From NCBI RefSeq assembly GCF_026240095.1, contig NZ_JAPIVG010000003.1, forward strand, positions 496,001 through 560,000: a stretch of DNA of 64,000 nucleotides. The letters are read 5' to 3'. Below, one piece after another: positions 35,140 to 42,472 of this stretch. A program made the translations under genes and the position numbers. The first letter of the stretch is position 1; every line of letters begins with the position of its first letter. The notes beneath the pieces are model-generated. The model did no database searches and had not been told where the DNA came from. It was given only the letters and a program-made list of their open reading frames with translations. Source of the stretch: Pedobacter sandarakinus (GTDB lineage Bacteria; Bacteroidota; Bacteroidia; Sphingobacteriales; Sphingobacteriaceae).

Positions 35140-35736
35140 ATGAAACCAAAGAAAATTAACATTCAGCATCTTTTGCTTTTGGCAGGGATGCTGTTTTGTT
35201 TAGCCTGTACCGAAGAGCAAACACAAGCAGTTAAAGAAACCATTCCGCAGGTAGCCAAAAGCCCCTTTAAATTTTATAAAGATTTAGAAGTAAGACCCGG
35301 GCTAAACTTCGAAGTATTAAGTTGGGGGAAGGGTGTAGATTCTATTGGTGCCTACCAGATTTTAATGTCTGATTCTAGCAGAAAGAGTTACAAATCAAAC
35401 GCAGTTGCCCGGAATGGTGTAATTGGTGATGCCTGGAACATGGATCTCGATAATGATGGTAATCCCGAAATTTATGTTCAACTTGAAACGAATAGCATGT
35501 TAGACTTGAATGTTTTCGAATACGTGGGTAATGGTTTCAACAAAATTAATTTTCCGTCATTAAGTCCTCAACAAAAGAAATTATTTAAGGGCAACGACCG
35601 GTTCTATCTTAAGAATGGAGATCTGTTCAGGTCGTTTAATGCGCAGGAAAAAGCCGATTCTACTAAACAAACAACTAAAGTTTACCAGTATAAGTTAGCG
35701 GGAAATAGTTTTTCATCCAGCGAGGTAGAAAAATAA
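35140..35736 (+). CDS. Lipoprotein of unknown function
   Basis: 198 residues from ATG 35140 (MKPKKINIQHLLLLAGMLFC, lipobox LAC at Cys 23). The mature part is one domain with a calcium-loop-like stretch, WNMDLDNDGNPEIYV (compare FG-GAP and dockerin-like D-x-D-x-D-G loops). A plausible surface or periplasmic lipoprotein. An upstream TTG at 35110 would add 10 residues before the signal peptide and is rejected. I do not recognise the family. Confidence 0.6.
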   Translation: MKPKKINIQHLLLLAGMLFCLACTEEQTQAVKETIPQVAKSPFKFYKDLEVRPGLNFEVLSWGKGVDSIGAYQILMSDSSRKSYKSNAVARNGVIGDAWNMDLDNDGNPEIYVQLETNSMLDLNVFEYVGNGFNKINFPSLSPQQKKLFKGNDRFYLKNGDLFRSFNAQEKADSTKQTTKVYQYKLAGNSFSSSEVEK

Positions 35737-35800
35737 TAATTTAATTAGGAATAAGATATCCGATCCCCACGTGCTTTGACCCAAATACCCTAAACCATAC

Positions 35801-36184
35801 ATGCAAGATCACCACAAATTTTCATTAGCAAAACGTATCAGGGCTTTTGTGTATGCTTTCAACGGATTAAACCTTTTTTTTAAGCATGAACATAGTGCCC
35901 GCGTCCATGCATTTGCAGCGTTATCTGCAATAGGTATGGCATGGTACTTTCAATTGTCTAAAATGGAATGGTTGGCAGTTCTTTTTGCCATTGCGTTGGT
36001 ATTGGTTTCGGAAATATTGAACACAGCCATTGAGAAACTTGCCGATGTAGTATCTCCCGTTTATCACCCGAAAATTAAAATTGTAAAAGACTTAGCTGCT
36101 GCAGCTGTACTTTTGGCGGCGTTATTTTCGGTTTGCGTAGCGGCAATTATTTTCCTGCCTAAATTACTCAGCCGATTTGGCTAA
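35801..36184 (+). CDS. dgkA: Diacylglycerol kinase (small membrane type)
   Basis: 127 residues with three membrane spans (about 43-58, 60-80, 100-122). Signature ALVLVSEILNTAIEKLADVV, typical of DgkA and undecaprenol kinases (E-x3-NTAIE), and an N-terminal amphipathic helix with KHEHSARVHA. Phosphorylates diacylglycerol, or undecaprenol in Gram-positive relatives, with ATP. Its 3' end overlaps the convergent DUF922 gene by 21 bases. Confidence 0.88.
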   Translation: MQDHHKFSLAKRIRAFVYAFNGLNLFFKHEHSARVHAFAALSAIGMAWYFQLSKMEWLAVLFAIALVLVSEILNTAIEKLADVVSPVYHPKIKIVKDLAAAAVLLAALFSVCVAAIIFLPKLLSRFG

Positions 36185-36733
36185 ACTCGCCGCTTTCGAT
36201 TCAGCAGTTTTATCAATAATTATCTGATCCCAGCGTGCCTGCATTTTGTGGTTACTGCCATGCTCCGTTTCTTCATCGTAATTTCGTTGCATAGTATCAA
36301 AGTAATCACTTATTTCATTCGCCAACTGCGATATTTGCGCTTTGTAATCCCGCACCGAATAGGTTCTATTTTTCAATACCCTTTCCGCTTCTAAAAGTAA
36401 AATGTGGTGAATGTTAACGTGGCCCTGCTCATGGTGCAGTAAGTCTGCATTCACCTGCGGATCTTTAATTTTATCCCACTTTACCCAAGAGCGATTTCTG
36501 TCTACGCTAGTTTCATTCTTAAGCTTAATGGTAATTCGGTTTCGATAAAGAGAAGATGAATAGCTGTATTTCCAGGTAAGAGCCGTTAGTGCAAAAAATG
36601 GTGATGCATTATTTGGTTTACCTTTAAAATCTGCTTCCCAATTCAGTTGTATAGGGGCAGCTACCTCTTGCTTAAAGCTAAAAGTTAAAGGCAAAATGAT
36701 GACCAGCAATATGGCTAAAATTGATTTCTTCAT
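36164..36733 (-). CDS. DUF922-like secreted zinc metalloprotease
   Basis: 189 residues, signal peptide MKKSILAILLVIILPLTFSF. The zinc motif HEQGH (H101-E102-x-x-H105) lies in LLHHEQGHVNIHH and an ETEHG segment follows about 55 residues later, the arrangement of DUF922 (putative secreted Zn-dependent proteases). Activity untested in the family to my knowledge. It overlaps the 3' end of dgkA head-on by 21 bases. Confidence 0.75.
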   Translation of the reverse strand: MKKSILAILLVIILPLTFSFKQEVAAPIQLNWEADFKGKPNNASPFFALTALTWKYSYSSSLYRNRITIKLKNETSVDRNRSWVKWDKIKDPQVNADLLHHEQGHVNIHHILLLEAERVLKNRTYSVRDYKAQISQLANEISDYFDTMQRNYDEETEHGSNHKMQARWDQIIIDKTAESKAASLAKSAE

Positions 36734-36768
36734 GTGTTATTTTTCTAATGAAAAAACCGTGCCTAAAA

Positions 36769-37368
36769 TTATGCTGGGTTAGAAATTTGAATACTGATGC
36801 GCTCAAATTTCTCAATTAATAAAGAAATACGCTCTTTTTCTCTTCTGATCACAGCTTTCCGTAAAATGGTTGAGCAAAACAAAATCCATAAAAAAGTGAA
36901 GCCTACGGCAATAATTTGCCCTGGAAGGCTAAAGTAAGATAGGATTTCTATGAAATAGAAAATGATCCCCAACGATAGCGCAATGGTGTAAAACCAGTAT
37001 AACGAATGGTAGAGTTTATATCTGTTTAGTTGGTAGATCTTCAAATTGTTCAGGTACTCTTTAGGATGGATCGTGTAATCATTCTTCGAGATGAGTTTAT
37101 GATCTCGATATAAAATTACTGTGTACACACCTATAGCCATCATGGTGATGCTAATCCCAACATGGGTTGTCCATGAATCGAAATGCAGGAACACCCATAC
37201 CATAGCAATGGCAATAAATGATGCAAGCATACCCAGAATGTTCAAAGCAGATTTAAGCTTTAATCCATTTACCTCTTTCTTAGCCTGTTGTAGCATATCA
37301 TCAGCAGAAAATTTAAGTTCTACATCGTGCTTTTGCCACAACTCCTGTATTTGATCAAATGCTTGCAT
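36769..37368 (-). CDS. Four-span membrane protein following an ECF sigma factor
   Basis: 199 residues. The first ~35 are cytoplasmic and polar (MQAFDQIQELWQKHDVELKF), then four spans at about 42-60, 70-88, 122-142 and 148-168, and a basic cytoplasmic end (RREKERISLLIEKFERI). The gene starts inside the end of the sigma gene (14-base overlap), so it is coupled to it. By position it is a candidate regulator or sensor for the sigma factor, but it has no recognisable anti-sigma domain. Confidence 0.65.
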   Translation of the reverse strand: MQAFDQIQELWQKHDVELKFSADDMLQQAKKEVNGLKLKSALNILGMLASFIAIAMVWVFLHFDSWTTHVGISITMMAIGVYTVILYRDHKLISKNDYTIHPKEYLNNLKIYQLNRYKLYHSLYWFYTIALSLGIIFYFIEILSYFSLPGQIIAVGFTFLWILFCSTILRKAVIRREKERISLLIEKFERISIQISNPA

Positions 37369-37852
37369 ACTGGTTATATAATTCTGTTAATTTTTGTTTA
37401 ATGCGATGAATTTTTACCCTTAAATTTCCCTCGCTAATGCCCGATATATCTGCAATTTCATGGTATGGCAACTCATCAAGTACCATAGTAATAATCAAAC
37501 GATCGTTTTCCTCAAGTTTAGAAATGCACTTGTAAAGCAATGCAACCTGCTCATTTTTTTCAGAAAACTCTTCTATCTTATTTTCAATTATATTTTCTGT
37601 TAGTTCATCTTTGGCTTGCCTCTTTTCAGACCGTAAATAAGTTAGGCAGGTGTTTACAGCAATACGATAAATCCAAGTAGAGATGAGCGATTTGTTTCTA
37701 AACTTATCTAAGTTCTGCCAAACCTTTAAAAAGGTCTCTTGGAGAAGGTCGTTCGCCGAATCAGTATCGCCAGTATAACCATAGCATAAATGGAATATTT
37801 TTTTGGAATTCGAATCGAAGATTTCTTTAAATAGCTTGTCTTTTTGTTCCAT
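37355..37852 (-). CDS. ECF RNA polymerase sigma factor (second in window)
   Basis: 165 residues. Region 2: IFHLCYGYTGDTDSANDLLQ, then ETFLKVWQNLDKFRNKSLIS and TWIYRIAVNTCLTYLR (about 15-75). Region 4: ISKLEENDRLIITMVLDELP, then YHEIADISGISEGNLRVKIHR (about 110-160). This is a standard ECF sigma factor. The next gene overlaps its end by 14 bases. Divergent from the dicarboxylate symporter. Confidence 0.88.
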   Translation of the reverse strand: MEQKDKLFKEIFDSNSKKIFHLCYGYTGDTDSANDLLQETFLKVWQNLDKFRNKSLISTWIYRIAVNTCLTYLRSEKRQAKDELTENIIENKIEEFSEKNEQVALLYKCISKLEENDRLIITMVLDELPYHEIADISGISEGNLRVKIHRIKQKLTELYNQYASI

Positions 37853-38012
37853 TTATGAGGCTGTAGTTACATTTTAGATTGGTACCACCAGGTTTTGTTA
37901 CAGCGAAATTATAAATTAAATCAATTTCAGAGGGGTGTAAAAATCAAAATTTGTTACACGAAGTAAATATCGTAGTTTTACCAAATTAATAAAGCCACCA
38001 ACTTTTTTATTC

Positions 38013-39389
38013 ATGAAGAAAAACAAACTCACACTTTTCATTTTCATTGCACTTATCGCTGGTATTGTATTGGGTTACATTTTGAACGTTAACACGATCA
38101 ATGTATACAATCAAAATATTTTAAATGCCGATGCAAAAGTAAAAAACCTGGAAGTAAGTATTGCAAAAAGTACCGATACCACTACTGCAGCTTTTACCCA
38201 GCTAAAAGCAGATAAGAAAGCTACGGCAAAAATCAAAAAGGAAAATGAAGACGTACGCGAGCAAAAGCTGGAATATTTTACGCTTTTAAGCGATATTTTC
38301 TTGCGTTTAATTAAGATGATTGTAGCACCACTGGTGTTTACAACCCTGGTTGTAGGGGTAGCCAAAGTTGGCGATATTAAAGCAGTAGGCCGAATAGGGG
38401 GCAAAACGCTTGGCTGGTTTGTGGCCATGTCGTTAATGTCGCTTGTGTTAGGTGCTATTTTAGTTAACTTATTTGAGCCAGGTAAGCACATGCAACTAAC
38501 CTTGCCCGATCAATTAATGAATACTGGGATTCAAAAAACGGCTATGAGTGTTAAGGATTTTATTGCCCACGTTTTCCCGAAAAGTATTGCCGAGTCTATG
38601 GCAACTAACGAAATTCTACAAATTGTGGTGTTTTCACTATTTTTTGGTGTAGCCACAGCAGCCATTGGCGATCTCGGTCAGGTTGTAATTAAAGCTTTTG
38701 ATGCCATTGCGCATGTGATTTTGAAGATGACAGGTTATGTGATGAATTTTGCTCCTTTGGCTGTTTTTGGGGCGATGACAGCTATTGTAGCCAAACAAGG
38801 CCTCAATGTGCTTAGCACTTATGCCATTTTTATTGGAGAATTTTATTTTGGTTTAGCCATCCTATGGGCCATTTTAATTTTCCTGGGTTTCTTAATCCTA
38901 AAGAAACGGGTTTTCAAACTCGTTAACGATATGAAGGAACCTGCTATTTTAGCCTTTAGTACCGCAAGTAGCGAAGCTGCCTATCCGAAAACTATGATGC
39001 TTTTAGAGCGTTTTGGTTGTAAAGATAAAATTGTAAGTTTCGTGTTGCCTCTGGGTTACTCTTTTAACCTCGATGGTTCGATGATGTATATGACCTTTGC
39101 CTCGCTTTTTATTGCCCAGGCCTATGGCATTCACCTTGGTTTTGAGCAACAGATTTCCATGTTGTTAATTTTAATGCTAACCAGTAAAGGAATTGCCGGT
39201 GTGCCAAGAGCATCGCTGGTTGTTATTGCAGGCACTATTGCTAGCTTTAATATCCCGGAAGCGGGTTTGGCTTTGCTTATCGGTATCGATCCATTGTTAG
39301 ATATGGGCCGCTCGGCTACCAATGTAGTGGGCAATAGCATTGCTACTGCCGTGGTAAGCAAGTGGGAAGGCGAATTAAAAGAGGGTTAG
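38013..39389 (+). CDS. Dicarboxylate/amino acid:cation symporter (DAACS), with N-terminal insert
   Basis: 458 residues, longer than usual (about 400-430). Eight-helix DAACS fold: LRLIKMIVAPLVFTTLVVGV, the helical hairpin with STASSEAAYPKTM (substrate loop SSE), LPLGYSFNLDGSMMYM (Na+ and substrate site) and ADMGRSATNVVGNS-like LDMGRSATNVVGN. Takes up glutamate, aspartate or C4-dicarboxylates with Na+ or H+. Odd: between helix 1 (about 6-24) and helix 2 lie some 55 polar residues (NILNADAKVKNLEVSIAK, ADKKATAKIKKENED), which look like a coiled coil outside the membrane. Confidence 0.88.
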   Translation: MKKNKLTLFIFIALIAGIVLGYILNVNTINVYNQNILNADAKVKNLEVSIAKSTDTTTAAFTQLKADKKATAKIKKENEDVREQKLEYFTLLSDIFLRLIKMIVAPLVFTTLVVGVAKVGDIKAVGRIGGKTLGWFVAMSLMSLVLGAILVNLFEPGKHMQLTLPDQLMNTGIQKTAMSVKDFIAHVFPKSIAESMATNEILQIVVFSLFFGVATAAIGDLGQVVIKAFDAIAHVILKMTGYVMNFAPLAVFGAMTAIVAKQGLNVLSTYAIFIGEFYFGLAILWAILIFLGFLILKKRVFKLVNDMKEPAILAFSTASSEAAYPKTMMLLERFGCKDKIVSFVLPLGYSFNLDGSMMYMTFASLFIAQAYGIHLGFEQQISMLLILMLTSKGIAGVPRASLVVIAGTIASFNIPEAGLALLIGIDPLLDMGRSATNVVGNSIATAVVSKWEGELKEG

Positions 39390-39504
39390 GCCGTGTGCAA
39401 ATTCAATTAAATGATTTTAGTGTGTTGGTATCGTCGGTAAAATTTATCAGCTTTGCAGCATTAAAAAGTACATCAGCCATCATTCAATTATAATTTAAGG
39501 AACA

Positions 39505-40005
39505 GTGTCTAGCAGAGGAAAGAAAATATTTTTAGCCATTACCATCATCGTGCCGATGATTATTTATTGTTACATCTATTACAAGCCCATTATCCAGAAT
39601 GCGCCATTTCGTAAAGATGATTTTGTGTCAATGCAATTTAGCTACGGGCTAAAAGACTCGTTAGAAAATCACTACGATTCCAAAACAGGTGTATACCAGT
39701 ATATTAACAATAAAGATGAAGAGGTAAGCAAGAAATTTTTTCTTAAAAGCGATGAGGTGCTTTACATGCATAGAAAAGCCAACGAAATTGGTTTGTGGAA
39801 CTTTCCTGATACCATTGGCAGGAAAAGCGATAAATCTAGAATGGTACCGCGATATGATATCAAATTTAACTATAAGGAAAAATCTAAGCACGTGGTAATA
39901 TATGGCGATTTTGATGGGAACCCCAAATTATTGGACGCTGCCGTACAAATGCGCAAAGTAATACAGGAAACATTAACGCAAGCAGAACGACGAGCGGATA
40001 AATAA
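39505..40005 (+). CDS. Hypothetical membrane-anchored protein
   Basis: 166 residues from GTG 39505, with AAGGA four bases upstream as a possible ribosome site. One hydrophobic segment (FLAITIIVPMIIYCYIYY, about 9-26) and then a soluble part with YDIKFNYKEKSKHVVIYGDF. No family recognised. It is 115 bases after the symporter gene and is followed by a very strong hairpin. Confidence 0.55.
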   Translation: MSSRGKKIFLAITIIVPMIIYCYIYYKPIIQNAPFRKDDFVSMQFSYGLKDSLENHYDSKTGVYQYINNKDEEVSKKFFLKSDEVLYMHRKANEIGLWNFPDTIGRKSDKSRMVPRYDIKFNYKEKSKHVVIYGDFDGNPKLLDAAVQMRKVIQETLTQAERRADK

Positions 40006-40029
40006 CCGGCCCTATATTGCTTATGTTCT

Positions 40030-40075
40030 AAAAGACTTAAACATCGCAAAAAACCATACGATGTTTAAGTCTTTT
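40030..40075 (+). terminator. Long perfect hairpin terminator
   Basis: AAAAGACTTAAACATCG (40030-40046) pairs base for base with CGATGTTTAAGTCTTTT (40059-40075), 12-base loop. 17-bp stem ending in a T-run, 24 bases after the stop at 40005. Confidence 0.85.
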
Positions 40076-40140
40076 ATTGTTTAGGAAATTTGCAAAATCA
40101 GAGACTATTTTTTGATTTGGAAAGTAACACCGCTGTTGCT

Positions 40141-40400
40141 TGGCGGGCTGTAGCCCCGCTTTTCGTTATAAGCACCGCTGAAAAGCGGAGGCTTTCACTG
40201 CAATCGGGTTTAGGTACAAGGGTTTGCTTTAAAACGTAGTATCTATTTCGCTGTTGCCTGAATGTTTGATATAGCAGCCCGCGTAGTTAAACCTGATGGA
40301 AATGGAAAGCCCGCATCCCAATTTTTTTCAACGGGAGCGGACTTGCAATTGACAGCAGGGCAGCACTTAGCCAAGGCTTACAGGCCTTGCTTTCCAAAAA
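40141..40400. repeat. Dispersed intergenic repeat, copy B
   Basis: Occupies most of the 480-base gap before rplU. Left block CTGTAGCCCCGCTTTTCG, an inner hairpin CCGCTgaaaAGCGG (40174-40187), TTCACTGCAATCGGGTTTAG, then TAGTTAAACCTGATG, GGAAAGCCCGCATCCCAATT, GGACTTGCA and GCTTTCCAAAAA. Right-hand blocks match copy A; the left half matches copy C at 51024-51095 but with a different hairpin inside. Confidence 0.7.
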
Positions 40401-40487
40401 ATTATAATTGAGGTTTAGCTATTTCTATCCATAGTGTTTCAGGATCAAGTCGGCATATTAAATTTGGAAAAATATTTTTGTTATGTG

Positions 40488-40519
40488 TTTGTGTGTTAAT
40501 TGAATTTGTTCTATATTTG
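40488..40519 (+). promoter_or_regulatory. Bacteroidota promoter of rplU-rpmA
   Basis: TTTG (40488-40491), 20 bases, then TATATTTG (40512-40519); the best match to the consensus in the window. Leader of about 35 bases before the rplU ATG. Confidence 0.75.
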
Positions 40520-40559
40520 CACCTCGTTAAATAAAAATTAAAAAACTAATATTTAAACA

Positions 40560-40871
40560 ATGTACGCAATAGTAAATATAGCAGGGCAGCAATTTAAAGT
40601 TGCTAAAGACCAGCACCTTTTTGTACACAGATTGCAAGGAGATGAAGGCGCTAGTATTGAATTTGATAATGTATTGTTGGTTGATAATGGTGGTGCAATT
40701 ACTGTAGGTGCTCCTGCGGTTAGTGGTGCTAAAGTTTCGGCTAAGATCGTATCTCATTTAAAAGGTGATAAAGTAATCGTTTTCCACAAGAAACGTAGAA
40801 AAGGTTATAAAAAGAAAAATGGTCACCGCCAGTTTTTCACTAAGATTCAGATCTCTGATATCACGTTATAA
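40560..40871 (+). CDS. rplU: 50S ribosomal protein L21
   Basis: 103 residues. [20 protein letters not shown] start, [20 protein letters not shown] near the C-terminus, both hallmarks of bL21, which binds 23S rRNA. Standard rplU-rpmA order with a 51-base gap and a shared promoter. Confidence 0.96.
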   Translation: MYAIVNIAGQQFKVAKDQHLFVHRLQGDEGASIEFDNVLLVDNGGAITVGAPAVSGAKVSAKIVSHLKGDKVIVFHKKRRKGYKKKNGHRQFFTKIQISDITL

Positions 40872-40922
40872 TTAATTGTTAACCCAATAATTCGCTTTTA
40901 GCGAGTTACAAAATATAAAATC

Positions 40923-41315
40923 ATGGCACACAAAAAAGGAGCCGGTAGTTCGAAAAACGGACGTGAATCGCATAGTAAGCGTTTAGGTATTAAAATTTTC
41001 GGTGGTCAATTAGCTATCGCTGGTAACATTTTGGTACGCCAACGTGGTACAAAACACCACCCAGATAAAGGTGTTGGTATTGGTAAAGATCATACTTTAT
41101 TTGCTTTAGTAGATGGAACAGTGGTTTTTAAGAAGAAACAAGATAACAAATCTTATGTGTCTATTCTTCCTATTACCGATGCTGAAATCGAAGCTGCGGT
41201 AGCGAAGAAACCAGTTGCTGAAGCAGAAGCTGTAGCAGAGGTTCCTGTAAAAAAAGCACCTGCTAAAAAAGCTAAAAAAGACGAAGCTACTGAAGAGGCT
41301 GCAGTTGCAGAATAA
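40923..41315 (+). CDS. rpmA: 50S ribosomal protein L27 with long C-terminal tail
   Basis: 130 residues. The core (1-~88) is normal bL27: [60 protein letters not shown]. It has no N-terminal extension of the kind cleaved by Prp in Firmicutes. Beyond residue ~88 there are about 40 extra residues made of alternating acidic and lysine-rich parts ([20 protein letters not shown], then [11 protein letters not shown]), low complexity and probably disordered. Tail not needed for the ribosome fold. Confidence 0.96.
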   Translation: MAHKKGAGSSKNGRESHSKRLGIKIFGGQLAIAGNILVRQRGTKHHPDKGVGIGKDHTLFALVDGTVVFKKKQDNKSYVSILPITDAEIEAAVAKKPVAEAEAVAEVPVKKAPAKKAKKDEATEEAAVAE

Positions 41316-41335
41316 TCAGTATTAATCGATATTTG

Positions 41336-41366
41336 AAAAAATCCTGATGAAATCAGGATTTTTTTT
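41336..41366 (+). terminator. Intrinsic terminator of rplU-rpmA
   Basis: AATCCTGAT (41340-41348) pairs with ATCAGGATT (41352-41360), 3-base loop, with flanking A-run and T-run. Confidence 0.9.
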
Positions 41367-41394
41367 TGCCTTTTATTTTCTTATAAAATTAAAA

Positions 41395-41414
41395 AACCGA
41401 TTGATTAATCGGTT
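41395..41414 (-). terminator. Intrinsic terminator of polyprenyl synthetase unit
   Basis: AACCGATT (41395-41402) pairs with AATCGGTT (41407-41414), 4-base loop. On the minus strand the stem is followed by a T-run, 40 bases beyond the stop at 41455. Confidence 0.75.
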
Positions 41415-41454
41415 GGAGCCTTTGAGAAAGCTGTTTTTAGTTTGTATAAGAATT

Positions 41455-42429
41455 TTAATATTCCCTTCCCATGAGCTGCGTGGTGAGCGTTAAAAGATCC
41501 GCTTTGCGTTCTTCGCTAACACTAATCTGGGCAAACTCCTTAAGGGCCTGATCCCTAAAACTGTACATGGCATCTTGAGCCAATGCTTTAATATTCAAGT
41601 TATCGTAAATAGATCTTACACCGTTTACCTTCTCGCTACTGTCGAAGCTTTTGCTTTCTATCCAATTTATTAACTGCTCTTTCTGCCCATTTTTTGCCAC
41701 TTCCAATGCTTTGAGAAGCAAAAAGGTTTTCTTATTTGCAATAATGTCTCCGCCAACTTGTTTACCGAACTTCTCCGGGTCTGCGTACACATCCAGGATA
41801 TCGTCTTGAAGCTGAAAAGCAATACCAATATTTACCCCAAATTTATAAATCAGGTCTGCATCTGCCTCGGTTGCATTGGCAATAATGGCACCTAACTTTA
41901 AGGCACCACCCAGCAATACCGCCGTTTTTAGCCTGATCATGTTAATGTATTCCTCAATACTTACATCATCTCGGCTTTCAAACTCCATATCCAACTGCTG
42001 GCCTTCGCAAACTCCCTGAGCCGTAGCATTAAAAGTATCTAAAACGGCTTTAAGGAATGATGGGTTTACCTGTGCCAGGTTCTTGTTTGCTTCCACCATC
42101 ATTACATCACCGCTTAAAATGGCTATATTGGTACTCCATTTTTCGTGTACGGTAGCTTTTCCTCTTCTAAGCGGCGCATTATCCATAATATCATCATGCA
42201 CCAGCGTAAAGTTATGGAAAACCTCTATCGCCATTGCAGCATGTACCGACTCACCAGCATCTTCGCCAAATAATTCGGTAGCCATCAGCACCAGGAGGGG
42301 TCTAATCCGCTTACCGCCAAGGTTAATAATGTATGTAATGGGATCGTATAATTGCTGTGGGTGAGTTGGAAACTTTAAGTTCTGAATTGCTGTATCTAAA
42401 AGTTGTTGTAGTTGTTCTGTTGTATGCAT
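41455..42429 (-). CDS. Polyprenyl diphosphate synthase (trans-prenyltransferase)
   Basis: 324 residues. First aspartate-rich motif DDIMD (79-83, followed by NAPLRRGK) and second DDILD (209-213); also GGKRIRPLL and FQLQDD. The first motif lacks the two-residue insertion of bacterial FPP synthases, so it is of the geranylgeranyl or longer-chain type. Condenses isopentenyl diphosphate onto allylic diphosphates for quinone tails, undecaprenyl-like lipids or carotenoids. Downstream of rnr by 43 bases, so likely cotranscribed with it. Confidence 0.87.
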   Translation of the reverse strand: MHTTEQLQQLLDTAIQNLKFPTHPQQLYDPITYIINLGGKRIRPLLVLMATELFGEDAGESVHAAMAIEVFHNFTLVHDDIMDNAPLRRGKATVHEKWSTNIAILSGDVMMVEANKNLAQVNPSFLKAVLDTFNATAQGVCEGQQLDMEFESRDDVSIEEYINMIRLKTAVLLGGALKLGAIIANATEADADLIYKFGVNIGIAFQLQDDILDVYADPEKFGKQVGGDIIANKKTFLLLKALEVAKNGQKEQLINWIESKSFDSSEKVNGVRSIYDNLNIKALAQDAMYSFRDQALKEFAQISVSEERKADLLTLTTQLMGREY

Positions 42430-42472
42430 GTGTTGCGTAAGGTGGTGCCCACTAAGAGTACCAAGTTCTTAA

